A DNA stretch of 64,000 bases. Source: Actinotalea caeni. Its GTDB lineage: Bacteria > Actinomycetota > Actinomycetes > Actinomycetales > Beutenbergiaceae. Below, one piece after another: positions 43,174 to 51,913 of the stretch (positions are counted from its first letter, which is position 1; each line of letters begins with the position of its first letter). The stretch is from NCBI RefSeq assembly GCF_009733795.1, contig NZ_WNXX01000008.1, positions 1 to 64,000 of the forward strand, written 5' to 3'. The position numbers and the translations under genes are program-made. The notes under the pieces were generated by a model. That model worked only from the letters and a program-made list of their open reading frames with translations. It made no database searches and was not told the DNA's origin.

Positions 43174-43206
43174 GACCGGCCCGGGATGGAGGGTCCCGGG
43201 CCGGTC
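43174..43206. terminator. Strong bidirectional hairpin
   Basis: GACCGGCCCGGGA pairs perfectly over 13 bp with TCCCGGGCCGGTC around a seven-base loop. It lies between the convergent permease and WYL genes and includes the last bases of the WYL stop codon. Confidence 0.8.
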
Positions 43207-44200
43207 AGTGCGGCTTCGCCGGCGGCGGCGCGTCGAGCGCCGCCAGCATCCGCACGAGGATCTCCCGCAGCTGCGAGCGGCTGGGCTCCGGCAGGTCGGT
43301 GGTGTACGGCACGCCCTCGGGGATCCAGGACATCGCGACCATCGTGTCGCGGACCTCGACGCTGCCGACCGGCCACCGCGTGCGACCGCCGCCATCGTCG
43401 GTCGCACCCTGGCTCCACGGCCCGAAGTACTCGCGCACCGCTGGCAGGTCGAGGTCCATGACGACGTCGACGGCCGGCGCGCGGGGGGTCCACGAGCTCG
43501 CCGAGCTCGCCGCGAGCACCCGCTCCTCGATCTCCTCCTGACTGATCTGGCGCGGCTCGAACCGCAGGTAGGTGTGCGCCAGCTCGCTCAGCCGGTCCAC
43601 CCGGAAGGTGCGCCAGTCCTCGCGGTCGAGGTCCCAGCAGAGCAGGTACCAGTGCCTGTCCGCAGGCGCCAGGGTGAGCGGCTCGACCCGCCGCTCGGTC
43701 ACCTCGCCGGAGGCGGCGGTGTACCGGAACCGCAGCCGCTCGTGGTCGCGGCAGGCGAGCGCGAGCTCGCCGAGCACGGCGCCCGAGACGACCGAGCCGC
43801 GCGCGACCCCGCTGGGCCGCACCGCGTCCGCGAGCGCGTTGATGCGGGTGCGCAGCGCCGGCGCCAGCACCTGCTCCAGCTTGGCGAGCGCCGTCAACGT
43901 CGTCTGCGGGCCGTCCGCCAGCCGCTGGGTGGCCGCGAGCCGCAGCCCGATCGCGATCGCCACCGCCTCCTCGTCGGTGAGCAGCAGCGGCGGGAGCGTC
44001 GAGCCCGCCGCGAGCCGGTAACCGCCGTCGACACCGGGCGTGGACTCGACCCGGTAGCCGAGGCCTCGCAGGCGCCCCACGTCGCGGCGCACCGTCCGCT
44101 CGGTGACACCCAGCCGGCGCGCGAGCTCGCGCCCCGGCCAGTGCCGGTGCGTCTGCAACAGGTCGAGCAGCGCGAGCGCGCGCTCGGTGGTGTCGGCCAT
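43205..44200 (-). CDS. HTH-WYL regulator of the adjacent ABC exporter
   Basis: A 331-residue regulator: HTH (PGRELARRLGVTERTVRRDVGRLRGLGYRV, residues 20-50), GGYRLAAGSTLPPLLLTDEEAVAIAIGLR, WYL core (DRHWYLLCWDLDREDWRTFRVDRL) and WCX tail. ATG 44200 begins MADTTERAL. It is divergent from the DrrA-like gene across 61 bp holding a perfect palindrome, so it probably regulates that exporter and itself. Confidence 0.9.
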   Translation of the reverse strand: MADTTERALALLDLLQTHRHWPGRELARRLGVTERTVRRDVGRLRGLGYRVESTPGVDGGYRLAAGSTLPPLLLTDEEAVAIAIGLRLAATQRLADGPQTTLTALAKLEQVLAPALRTRINALADAVRPSGVARGSVVSGAVLGELALACRDHERLRFRYTAASGEVTERRVEPLTLAPADRHWYLLCWDLDREDWRTFRVDRLSELAHTYLRFEPRQISQEEIEERVLAASSASSWTPRAPAVDVVMDLDLPAVREYFGPWSQGATDDGGGRTRWPVGSVEVRDTMVAMSWIPEGVPYTTDLPEPSRSQLREILVRMLAALDAPPPAKPH

Positions 44201-44212
44201 GCCGCGATCCTG

Positions 44213-44225
44213 CCTCGAATCGAGG
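44213..44225. promoter_or_regulatory. Palindromic operator CCTCGA-A-TCGAGG
   Basis: A perfect 6+1+6 palindrome lies between the divergent WYL and ABC genes, 13 bp before the WYL start and 37 bp before the ATPase start. It is the natural candidate binding site of the WYL regulator. Confidence 0.55.
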
Positions 44226-44261
44226 ACAAGATCTGGCCGCATCGCTTCCTAGCGTGCCGGT

Positions 44262-45317
44262 ATGCACCACGACACCGTGATCTCCAGCCACGGCCTGACG
44301 CGTCGCTTCACCGTCAAGAAGCAGGTCGTCGAGGCCGTCACCGACCTCAGCATCGACGTTCGGCGCGGCGAGCTCGTCGCGTTCCTCGGCCCCAACGGCG
44401 CCGGCAAGTCCACGAGCCTGCGGATGCTCACCACGCTGATCCCGCCGACGTCGGGCACCGCGACCGTCGCCGGGCACGACATCCTCACCGATCCGGCGGG
44501 CGTGCGGTCCCGCATCGGCTACGTCGGCCAGGGCAGCTCCGGCAGCTTCGCCCAGCGGGTCCGCGACGAGCTGCTCAGCCAGGGCGCCTTCTACGGGCTG
44601 GGCCGCCGCGAACGCACCGAGCGCACCGACGAGCTGATCGCCTCGCTCGACCTCACCGACGTCGCCTCCCGCTCGGTGCAGCAGCTCTCGGGCGGCCAGA
44701 AGCGACGCCTCGACGTCGCGCTCGGGCTCGTGCACGCACCCGAGGTGCTGTTCCTCGACGAGCCCTCCACCGGTCTCGACCCGCAGAGCCGCGCCAACCT
44801 CTGGGAGCACGTCTTGACGCTGCGCGCCCAGCACGGCACCACCGTCTTCCTCACCACGCACTACCTCGAGGAGGCCGACCGCTACGCCGAGCGGGTGATG
44901 GTGATGGACAGCGGCCGGGTCATCGCCGACGACACCGCAGCCGCCCTCAAGGCCGACCTGGCGGGCGACGCCATCACGCTCGTGCTCGACGACGAGACGC
45001 AGCTGCCGGTCGCGCGCTCCGTCGTCGAGCGGGTCGCGGCGGTGAGCGCGGAGCAGCCGGAGCCGCGCACCCTCGCGTTCGCCGCGCCGTCGGGCTCGGC
45101 GCTGCTGCCGACGCTGCTGCGCGAGCTCGACCACCACGACGTCCGGGTGGCGACCGCGACCGCGGTGCCGCCGACGCTCGACGACGTCTTCCTCGCCCTG
45201 ACCGGGCGCACCCTGCGCGAGGCCGACGCACCCGGCGGCACCGGCGAGGACGCACCGGCCGGGACCGCCGGCCCCGCGACCACCGACACCCGCGCGCTCG
45301 AGGGGAGCACCCGATGA
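44262..45317 (+). CDS. ABC-2 exporter ATPase, daunorubicin-resistance (DrrA) type
   Basis: A 351-residue ATPase: Walker A GPNGAGKST (about residue 46), LSGGQKRRLDVA, EVLFLDEPSTGLDP, and the DrrA-type C-terminus with VPPTLDDVFLALTGRTL. An extra 30-residue Ala/Gly/Thr tail follows. Its pair may export a drug or lipid; the ligand is unknown. Coupled to the permease by ATGA. Confidence 0.92.
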   Translation: MHHDTVISSHGLTRRFTVKKQVVEAVTDLSIDVRRGELVAFLGPNGAGKSTSLRMLTTLIPPTSGTATVAGHDILTDPAGVRSRIGYVGQGSSGSFAQRVRDELLSQGAFYGLGRRERTERTDELIASLDLTDVASRSVQQLSGGQKRRLDVALGLVHAPEVLFLDEPSTGLDPQSRANLWEHVLTLRAQHGTTVFLTTHYLEEADRYAERVMVMDSGRVIADDTAAALKADLAGDAITLVLDDETQLPVARSVVERVAAVSAEQPEPRTLAFAAPSGSALLPTLLRELDHHDVRVATATAVPPTLDDVFLALTGRTLREADAPGGTGEDAPAGTAGPATTDTRALEGSTR

Positions 45318-46099
45318 CCACCGCCGTCCGGACCCGCGTCGTCCGCCCGCACCTGGCTCGCGACACCTGGCACGTGCTCGTCCGCGAGCTCAAGCCGGTG
45401 CTGCGCGACCCGTTCTCGCTGATCTTCAGCCTGCTGCAGCCGCTGGTGTTCCTCGGCCTGTTCGGCCCGCTGCTGGTGGCGCAGTCCGGCGGCGACCTCG
45501 CCGGCACGCTGCAGTGGTTCGTGCCGGGCGTGCTCGTGATGATCGTGCTGTTCGGTACCGGCGCCACCGGGTCGAACCTGCAGTACGAGATGATGACCGG
45601 CTCCCACGAGCGCACGCTGGTGGCGCCGCTGTCACGGTCCTCGCTGCTCGTGGGGCGGGCGCTCAAGGAGATCGCCCCGATCGTCGTGCAGGGGCTCGCG
45701 ATCGTCGCGATCGCGCTGCCGTTCGGGTACCGGGCCGACGCGTTCGGGCTGCTGCTCGGGCTCGCGCTGCTCGCGGTGTTCGGCGTCGGCCTCGGTGCGC
45801 TCAGCTACGCGCTGGCGCTGGCGACCAAGGAGCACGAGTGGCTGTTCTGGGGCGTGCAGCAGAGCCTGATCTTCCCGCTGCTCATCCTCTCGGGGGTGAT
45901 GCTCCCGCTCGACGGCGGCCCGGCCTGGATGCGCGCCGTCGCGTCCGTCAACCCCGTCAGGCACGTGGTCGAGGCGATGCGTGCGCAGCTCACGGGCGAC
46001 CTCGGTGCCACCGCCGTGCTCTGGGGCTGGCTCGCCGCGACCGCCCTCGCCGTCGTCGGGCTCGCGGTCGGGGTGCGGGCGATCCGGCGCAGCAGCTGA
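45314..46099 (+). CDS. ABC-2 exporter permease (DrrB type)
   Basis: A 261-residue ABC-2 membrane subunit with six segments: RELKPVLRDPFSLIFSLLQPLVFLGLFGPLL at the start, then EMMTGSHERTLVAPLSRSSLLVGRALKE and ILSGVMLPLDGGPAWMRAVASVNPVRHVVEAMRA, the signature of antibiotic-type exporters. Confidence 0.92.
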   Translation: MTTAVRTRVVRPHLARDTWHVLVRELKPVLRDPFSLIFSLLQPLVFLGLFGPLLVAQSGGDLAGTLQWFVPGVLVMIVLFGTGATGSNLQYEMMTGSHERTLVAPLSRSSLLVGRALKEIAPIVVQGLAIVAIALPFGYRADAFGLLLGLALLAVFGVGLGALSYALALATKEHEWLFWGVQQSLIFPLLILSGVMLPLDGGPAWMRAVASVNPVRHVVEAMRAQLTGDLGATAVLWGWLAATALAVVGLAVGVRAIRRSS

Positions 46100-46131
46100 G
46101 CGCCGCGCGGCCGAGGTCGCCGCGCACGAAC

Positions 46132-46167
46132 GAGGCGGTCCGGGGCGGAGGGTTCCCGGACCGCCTC
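46132..46167. terminator. Strong bidirectional hairpin
   Basis: GAGGCGGTCCGGG pairs perfectly over 13 bp with CCCGGACCGCCTC around a ten-base loop, between the convergent DrrB-type permease and alcohol dehydrogenase genes. Confidence 0.8.
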
Positions 46168-46198
46168 GCGGCTCGTGCTGGGCCTGCGGCCCGGCGCC

Positions 46199-47251
46199 TC
46201 AGTGGATGAGCACCTTGAGCGCGTCGTGCTCGGCGGCGTTCGCGAACACGTCGTAGGCCTCGAGCATCTGGTCGAACGAGAACTCGTGGGTGACGAACGC
46301 CTCGGCGGGCAGCTTCTTCTGCGCCACCAGCTTGAGCAGCATCCCCAAGGTGCTCGTGTTGACCAGACCGGTCGTGATCGCGATGTTCTCGATCCACAGC
46401 CGGTCCAGCGGCAGCTCGACGCCGGTGCCGTGCACCCCGACGTTGGCGACCCGGCCACCGGGCCGGATCATGTCGAGGCACATCGTGAAGGTCGCCGGGA
46501 TGCCGACCGCCTCGATCGCGACGTCGACGCCGAGGCCGTCGGTCATCGCCATCACCTGCTCGCGCCAGTCCGCAGCACCCGAGTTCACGGTGTCGGTCGC
46601 GCCGAAGCTGCGGGCGCGGGCGAGCCGGGCGTCGTCGAGGTCGATCGCGATGACGCGCGACGGGCCGTACAGCTGCGCGGTCATGACGACCGACAGCCCG
46701 ACCGGTCCGGCGCCGACCACGGCGACGACGTCACCGGGCTTGACCTGGCCGTACTGCACGCCGATCTCGAAGCCGGTGGGGAGGATGTCGGAGAGGAGAA
46801 TGCCCTCGGCGTCCGTGACGCCGTCGGGCACCAGGTGCACCGAGGTCTCGGCGAACGGCACCCGCACGTACTCGGCCTGGGTGCCGTCGATGAGGTGCCC
46901 GAAGATCCAGCCGATGCCCTCGGCACCCTCGGGGCTGCGGCAGTGGGAGTACATGCCCTGCACGCAGTACGAGCACGACCCGCAGGCCGACACGCACGCG
47001 AGGATGACGCGGTCGCCGACCGTGAGCCGGGTGACCCCGCTGCCCACCTCGGTGATGACGCCGATGCCCTCGTGGCCGAGGACGCGGCCGGGCTGCACGG
47101 CCGGGACGTCGCCCTTGAGGATGTGCAGGTCGGTGCCGCAGATGGTCGTGGCGACCATCTTGACGATCACGTCCGTGGGGTGCTGGATGGTGGGTTCGGG
47201 GACGTCGGTCCAGCTCTTGCGGCCGGGTCCCTCGTAGACGAGTGCCTTCAT
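46199..47251 (-). CDS. Zinc-dependent alcohol dehydrogenase, MDR family
   Basis: A 350-residue medium-chain dehydrogenase. Catalytic zinc ligands are in TTICGTDLHIL and GHEGIGVITEVG, the structural zinc Cys set is CVSACGSCSYCVQGMYSHC, and VVGAGPVGLSVVMTAQLYG is the NAD fold. It resembles the threonine/2,3-butanediol/formaldehyde-type branch; the substrate is not fixed. Single gene with a terminator at its 3' end. Confidence 0.92.
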   Translation of the reverse strand: MKALVYEGPGRKSWTDVPEPTIQHPTDVIVKMVATTICGTDLHILKGDVPAVQPGRVLGHEGIGVITEVGSGVTRLTVGDRVILACVSACGSCSYCVQGMYSHCRSPEGAEGIGWIFGHLIDGTQAEYVRVPFAETSVHLVPDGVTDAEGILLSDILPTGFEIGVQYGQVKPGDVVAVVGAGPVGLSVVMTAQLYGPSRVIAIDLDDARLARARSFGATDTVNSGAADWREQVMAMTDGLGVDVAIEAVGIPATFTMCLDMIRPGGRVANVGVHGTGVELPLDRLWIENIAITTGLVNTSTLGMLLKLVAQKKLPAEAFVTHEFSFDQMLEAYDVFANAAEHDALKVLIH

Positions 47252-47362
47252 CGTGATCTCCTTCGGTCACGATCGAGGCTAGGGCCGAGAAGCCGCAGGA
47301 TTCCGGGACCAAGGGCCCGTCCGCCCGCGGTCGGTGCCACGCACCCGCCGGTGTCCGCCGCA

Positions 47363-47430
47363 CGAGCTCGTAGCGCCGTACCGAGCTCGTAGCGTGCACG
47401 GTACGAGCTCGGCACGGGGCTACGAGCTCG
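47363..47430. repeat. Family A intergenic palindrome, copy 2
   Basis: Decamers CGAGCTCGTA at 47363 and 47382 face TACGAGCTCG at 47402 and 47421, with centre GTGCAC at 47394-47399. Length (68 bp) and spacing (19/20/19) equal copy 1 at 168-235. It lies between two minus-strand genes, upstream of the alcohol dehydrogenase and downstream of the SBF transporter. Confidence 0.8.
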
Positions 47431-47486
47431 GGCACCGTCGGCGTCATGGCCGCTGCTGCCTGGAGGTCAGGAGGGCGTGGGCCCCG

Positions 47487-48437
47487 TCAGGCGGGGCGGC
47501 GCGCGAGGCGGCGGGCGAGGACGCTGCTGACGATCAGCTGGAGCTGGTGGAACACGATCACCGGGACCGCGATCGGGCCGGCGAGCGCGGCGGGGAACAG
47601 CGCGCCGAGCATCGGCAGACCGGTGGCGAGCGACTTCTGCGACCCGCACATGAGCAGCGCGATGCGATCCTCGGTCGTGAGGCCGAGGGCACGGCCGCCC
47701 CACCAGGACACCGCGAGCGCGATCGCGAGCATGACGGCGCTGATGACGAGCACCCACGCGAGCGTCGCGGGCGAGACGGCGGACCAGATGCCTGTGGCGG
47801 TCGCCGTCGAGACCGCGACGAGCACGACCAGCAGCACGGTGCTGCGGTCCCAGATGGTGGTGAGCCGCTTGCGGGCGCGCACGTACCGCCCGATCACGGG
47901 CTGCAGCAGCTGGCCGACGACGAACGGGGCGAGCAGGAGCAGCAGCACCGAGCGGATGCCGCCGGTGCCGACGTCGCCGCGCGCGTGCATCAGCCACAGC
48001 ACCAGCAGCGGTGTGAGCACCATGCCGAGGACGTTGGAGACCGTCGCCGAGGTGATCGTCGCCGCGACGTTGCCGCGCGCGACCCCGACCAGCGCCACCG
48101 ACGACTGCACGGTCGAGGGCAGCAGGCTGAGGTAGAGGACGCCGTCGGCCAGCGGGTCGCCGAGCAGCGGCCGGGCGAGCGTGGCAGCGGCCAGCCCCAG
48201 CACGGGGAACAGCACGAACGTCACCGCGAGCGCGGTCCCCTGCATCCGGACGTTGCGCAGACCGGCGACGATCTCGCTCGTGGCCAGCCGGGCGCCGTAG
48301 AGGAAGAACAGCACGACGATCGCGATGTCGCTGCAGATGTCGAGCGCCGCACGCATCTCGTCGGGGATCGGGACGAGCAGCCCGACCAGCAGCATCGCGA
48401 GCAGCGCGACGACGAAGGGGTCCACGAAGCGTCGCAC
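47487..48437 (-). CDS. SBF/bile-acid:sodium-symporter-like transporter (YfeH type)
   Basis: A 316-residue membrane protein with nine to ten segments: MRRFVDPFVVALLAMLLVGLLVPIP, FFLYGARLATSEI, LSLLPSTVQSSVALVGVARGNVAATITSATVSNVLGMVLTPLL and AVMLAIALAVSWWGGRALGLTTEDRIALLMCGSQKSLATGLPM. It belongs to the bacterial SBF-like branch, whose substrates are mostly unknown. The adjoining non-coding DNA carries repeats of family A on one side and B on the other. Confidence 0.85.
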   Translation of the reverse strand: MRRFVDPFVVALLAMLLVGLLVPIPDEMRAALDICSDIAIVVLFFLYGARLATSEIVAGLRNVRMQGTALAVTFVLFPVLGLAAATLARPLLGDPLADGVLYLSLLPSTVQSSVALVGVARGNVAATITSATVSNVLGMVLTPLLVLWLMHARGDVGTGGIRSVLLLLLAPFVVGQLLQPVIGRYVRARKRLTTIWDRSTVLLVVLVAVSTATATGIWSAVSPATLAWVLVISAVMLAIALAVSWWGGRALGLTTEDRIALLMCGSQKSLATGLPMLGALFPAALAGPIAVPVIVFHQLQLIVSSVLARRLARRPA

Positions 48438-48470
48438 CAGGCGACGCTACCCCCTCTCCCCCCGCCCACC

Positions 48471-48553
48471 TTTCCACCCACTTCTGCCCCCACCCGAGGT
48501 TTCAACCCACTTCCGCCCCCACTCGAGATCTCAACCCACTTCCGCCCCCACCA
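48471..48553. repeat. Family B repeat, three direct copies
   Basis: Three tandem copies with exact 29-bp period (cores at 48474, 48503 and 48532; the first reads CCACCCAC). They start 34 bp before the SBF-gene start and run to the edge of the LPXTG remnant. Same unit as at 17.2 and 35.2 kb. Confidence 0.75.
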
Positions 48554-48556
48554 GGG

Positions 48557-48724
48557 GCTCGACCGTCCGACCGGAGACGCGGCGCCGGTACCGGCGGCGC
48601 GCTCCCGAGCACCGGCACCGACGCACCCCTGGCGGCCGTCGGCCTCGCCGTGGTGACCCTCCTGGCCGGCGTGCTCGCGCTCGCCCTCCGACGACGCCTG
48701 CGCTCCCGTACCCCCACCGCCTGA
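48557..48724 (+). pseudogene. Orphan LPXTG cell-wall anchor tail
   Basis: Plus-strand codons read GAGTGGALPSTGTDAPLAAV, then GLAVVTLLAGVLALALRRRLRSRTPTA and a stop at 48722-48724. This is a complete sortase sorting signal: LPSTG (from 48602), a hydrophobic segment and a basic end. There is no start codon or protein body in frame; upstream the frame runs into repeat family B. It must be the tail of a deleted surface protein, perhaps a glycosidase like the xylanase that follows. Confidence 0.75.
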
Positions 48725-48827
48725 CCACACCCGGACCGGTGCGCCTCGCGCGGCCACCCGATCACGGTGCAGCGCTCGTCGTCGCGCCGCGGGCCCCGCT
48801 CGCCCTGCGCTGCGCGCCATTGGCACA

Positions 48828-48881
48828 ACTTTCGAAACTCGACCGAAAGTATTGCTCTCGCCCGCTGCGTCTCACTATGGT
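48828..48881 (+). promoter_or_regulatory. Xylanase promoter with ACTTTCG inverted repeat
   Basis: ACTTTCG (48828-48834) and CGAAAGT (48844-48850) form a perfect inverted repeat with a nine-base spacer, like the CGAAA/TTTCG elements seen before actinobacterial xylanase genes. TTGCTC (48852) and TATGGT (48876) just downstream may be -35 and -10. The region 48725-48957 is otherwise empty. Confidence 0.5.
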
Positions 48882-48957
48882 CGGGGACAACCGCCGTGCG
48901 GTGGTCCGCAGCGCAGCGGAGGCGTTGCGGAGGACACGCAAGACGAACGGATCAGCC

Positions 48958-51837
48958 GTGCAACGACGCACTTCCAGGCACACAGCCCTCGCAAGTTTCG
49001 GCATCGCTGCCCTCATCGGCAGCGGCGCGCTGCTCGCGGCGCCACCCGCGCAGGCCGACGACGCCGTCATCAGCTCGGTGACGTTCGACGACGGCACGAC
49101 CGGCGGCTGGGTGCCCACCGGTGACCCGACGCTCGACTACGTCCCCGACGACGAGGGCGGTCTCGCGCTCGCCGTCGTCGACCGGGAGGCCGACTACGTC
49201 GGCATCGAGACCCCGGTCGGGCTGCTCGACGGGTTCAGCGAGGGCGACCTGCTGACCTTCAGCATGCAGGTCCGTCTCGCCGACGGTGCGCCCGACTCCT
49301 CCGCGCGCTTCGTCATGAAGCCCGACTACACGTGGATCGGCAACACCGCCGTGACCGCGGACGCCTGGACCACCGTGACCGGCACCTTCACGGTGCCGGC
49401 GGGCGCGACCGAGCTCGTCGCCTACCTCGGCACCGAGGACACCGGCGCCCCGTACACCTACTACGTCGACGACATCGTCGTCACCGCGCCCGCCGACGAC
49501 GGCAACGCCGCCGACGAGCCGCCGCTGCACGAGACGATGCCGTTCCCGCTGGGCGTCGCGATCGACGAGCGCGAGACGATCGGCGCGGCCTCGGACGTGC
49601 TGCGGCAGCACTTCACGCAGATCACGGCCGAGAACCACATGAAGCCCGACGCCTGGTACGCCGAGGACCACTCGTTCTCGCCGAACCCGCAGGTCGACGC
49701 GCTCATGGACTACGCGCAGGCGAACGGTCTGCGCGTCTACGGGCACGTGCTCGTGTGGCACAGCCAGGTCCCGGACTGGTTCTTCACGCACGACGACGGC
49801 ACCCCGCTCACCGACGACCCCGCCGACCAGGAGATCCTGCGGGAGCGGCTGCGCACCCACGTGTTCTCGGTCGCCGAGTACCTCGCCGACGGCTGGGGTG
49901 CGTTCGGCGGCGGCAACCCGCTGGTGGCGTGGGACGTCGTCAACGAGGTCGTCGACGACGGCACCGCCTACGAGGACGGCATGCGTCGCAGCCGGTGGTA
50001 CCAGGTGCTGGGCGAGGAGTTCGTCGACCTCGCGTTCACGTACGCGGAGCAGGCGTTCAACGAGCAGTACGCCGACCCGGCCGCCGACCGGCCGGTCGCC
50101 CTGTTCATCAACGACTACAACACCGAGACCGCCGGTAAGCAGGACCGCTACCACGCGCTCGTCGAGCGGCTGCTCGGTCGAGGGGTCCCGCTCGACGGCG
50201 TCGGGCACCAGTTCCACCTCAACCTCGCGGTGCCGGTCTCCTCGCTCGAGGCGACGTTCGAGCGGTTCGCCGACCTGCCGGTGACGCAGGCGGTCACCGA
50301 GCTCGACGTGCCCACCGGCTCCCCGGTCACCCAGCCCGGTCTCGTCGAGCAGGGCTACTACTACCGCGACGTGTTCCGCACCTTCCGCGAGCACGCCGAC
50401 GACCTGTACTCGGTCACGGTGTGGGGCCTCAACGACGGCCGCTCGTGGCGCAGCGACCAGGGTGCGCCGCTGCTGTTCAACGACCGCTTCCAGGCCAAGC
50501 TCGCCTTCCACGGCGCGGCCGACGGCGAGCTGCCCGCCACCCCGCGGTCGGCGCTGTCGTTCGCGGGCGACGTCGCGCTCGACGACGCTGCCACCGGCGC
50601 GCTCGCCTGGCAGCAGCTGCCGCCGATCGCGATCGGTGAGATCGCGACGTTCCAGACCCGCTGGGCGCCCGACCACCTCACCGTGCACGTCGACGTCGAC
50701 GACGCGACCACCGAGGCGAGCGACGCCGTCGAGATCGCGCTCGGCACCGACACGGTGACGATCGCGCGCGACGGCACCGCCGACGTCCCGACCGTCGTCG
50801 CCGAGCGCGACGGCGGGTACGCACTGGTGGCGCACGTGCCGCTGACCGGTGCGGCCGAGGGCGACGTGCTCGACCTCGACCTCCGCGTCACCGACGGCGG
50901 CACCACGACCGGCTGGAACGAGGAGGGCACCCTCGGCGCGCTGTCGCTCGTGGAGGAGCTCTCCTACCTCGAGGTCGCCGAGGCCGCGCAGGCCCCGGAG
51001 ATCGACGGCGCGGTCGACGACGTGTGGGCCGGGGCCGGCACCGTCACCACCGACGTGCTGACCGAGGGCGAGATCGGCGCGGTCGCGCAGGTCCGCACGC
51101 TGTGGCGCGACGACGAGCTGTTCGTGCTCGCCGAGGTGACCGACCCCGTGGTCGACTCCACCGGGTCGAACCCGTGGACGCAGGACTCGGTCGAGATCTA
51201 CCTCGACGCGGGCAACGCGAAGAACGGCGCCTACCGCCCGCTCGACACCCAGATCCGCATCGGTGCCGACGGCGCCGTCACCTTCGGCACCGGCGACCCC
51301 GACGAGCAGGCCGAGCGGCTCCGCTACGCGGTCACCACGACCGACGTCGGGTACACGGTCGAGGCCGCGATCACGCTCGAGGGCACCGGCGGCGCCGGCA
51401 CCTTCCACGGGTTCGACGTCCAGGTCAACGACGCGAGCGAGGGCGAGCGCACCGGCGTCGTCAACTGGGCCGACCCGACCGGGCTCGGCTACCAGTCGAC
51501 CGCCCGCTGGGGCGTCGCGCAGCTGGTCGAGGCCCCCGTGGTCGCGGACCCGAGCGTCGTCGTCGACCCCGCCCGGGTGCGGATCCTCGGCTCGGTGCAG
51601 GTGCAGCTCACCGGTTTCGAGCCGGGTGAGCGGGTGACCGTGCGCAGCGTCTGGCTGCCCGGGACGATCCTGGCGCTGCCGACGTCGACCGTGCGGCTCA
51701 CCGCCGACGACAACGGCGAGGCGAGCACGCGCATCGGCGGGCTGAGCCTGCTGCTGCCCGGCCCGTACCAGATCACCGCGGCCGTCGACGGCGACGTGGT
51801 CGCCCGCACCGGGCTGACGGTGACGCTGCTGCGCTGA
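48958..51837 (+). CDS. Secreted modular endo-beta-1,4-xylanase, GH10
   Basis: A 959-residue enzyme. Signal peptide (cleavage after AQA, about residue 36), CBM4_9-type module (about 40-185), GH10 catalytic domain (about 190-525), a family-9-like carbohydrate-binding region (about 530-860, clearest in its second half, IDGAVDDVWAGAGTV ... DSVEIYLDAGN) and an Ig-like C-terminal module of about 80 residues. Glu330 in WDVVNEVVDDG is the acid/base and Glu448 in VTELDVPT the nucleophile. No cell-wall anchor is present, so it is released. GTG 48958 gives a normal signal peptide; ATG 48877 would add 27 residues. It cuts xylan outside the cell. Confidence 0.93.
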   Translation: MQRRTSRHTALASFGIAALIGSGALLAAPPAQADDAVISSVTFDDGTTGGWVPTGDPTLDYVPDDEGGLALAVVDREADYVGIETPVGLLDGFSEGDLLTFSMQVRLADGAPDSSARFVMKPDYTWIGNTAVTADAWTTVTGTFTVPAGATELVAYLGTEDTGAPYTYYVDDIVVTAPADDGNAADEPPLHETMPFPLGVAIDERETIGAASDVLRQHFTQITAENHMKPDAWYAEDHSFSPNPQVDALMDYAQANGLRVYGHVLVWHSQVPDWFFTHDDGTPLTDDPADQEILRERLRTHVFSVAEYLADGWGAFGGGNPLVAWDVVNEVVDDGTAYEDGMRRSRWYQVLGEEFVDLAFTYAEQAFNEQYADPAADRPVALFINDYNTETAGKQDRYHALVERLLGRGVPLDGVGHQFHLNLAVPVSSLEATFERFADLPVTQAVTELDVPTGSPVTQPGLVEQGYYYRDVFRTFREHADDLYSVTVWGLNDGRSWRSDQGAPLLFNDRFQAKLAFHGAADGELPATPRSALSFAGDVALDDAATGALAWQQLPPIAIGEIATFQTRWAPDHLTVHVDVDDATTEASDAVEIALGTDTVTIARDGTADVPTVVAERDGGYALVAHVPLTGAAEGDVLDLDLRVTDGGTTTGWNEEGTLGALSLVEELSYLEVAEAAQAPEIDGAVDDVWAGAGTVTTDVLTEGEIGAVAQVRTLWRDDELFVLAEVTDPVVDSTGSNPWTQDSVEIYLDAGNAKNGAYRPLDTQIRIGADGAVTFGTGDPDEQAERLRYAVTTTDVGYTVEAAITLEGTGGAGTFHGFDVQVNDASEGERTGVVNWADPTGLGYQSTARWGVAQLVEAPVVADPSVVVDPARVRILGSVQVQLTGFEPGERVTVRSVWLPGTILALPTSTVRLTADDNGEASTRIGGLSLLLPGPYQITAAVDGDVVARTGLTVTLLR

Positions 51838-51913
51838 CGTGTCGCTTTCGTCCACGACGGCGCCCCCGCGGCGTCCTACGGTGAGCGCATCCGCACACCC
51901 TGAGGAGGACTGC

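Noticed and set aside
41424-45137. A 1237-residue minus-strand frame across the ABC exporters
   Set aside because: It shadows genes on the other strand and contains no recognisable domain.
17231-48553. CRISPR arrays at the 29-bp repeats
   Set aside because: The units are tandem or inverted with no unique spacers between them, only two to four copies each, and no cas genes are present.
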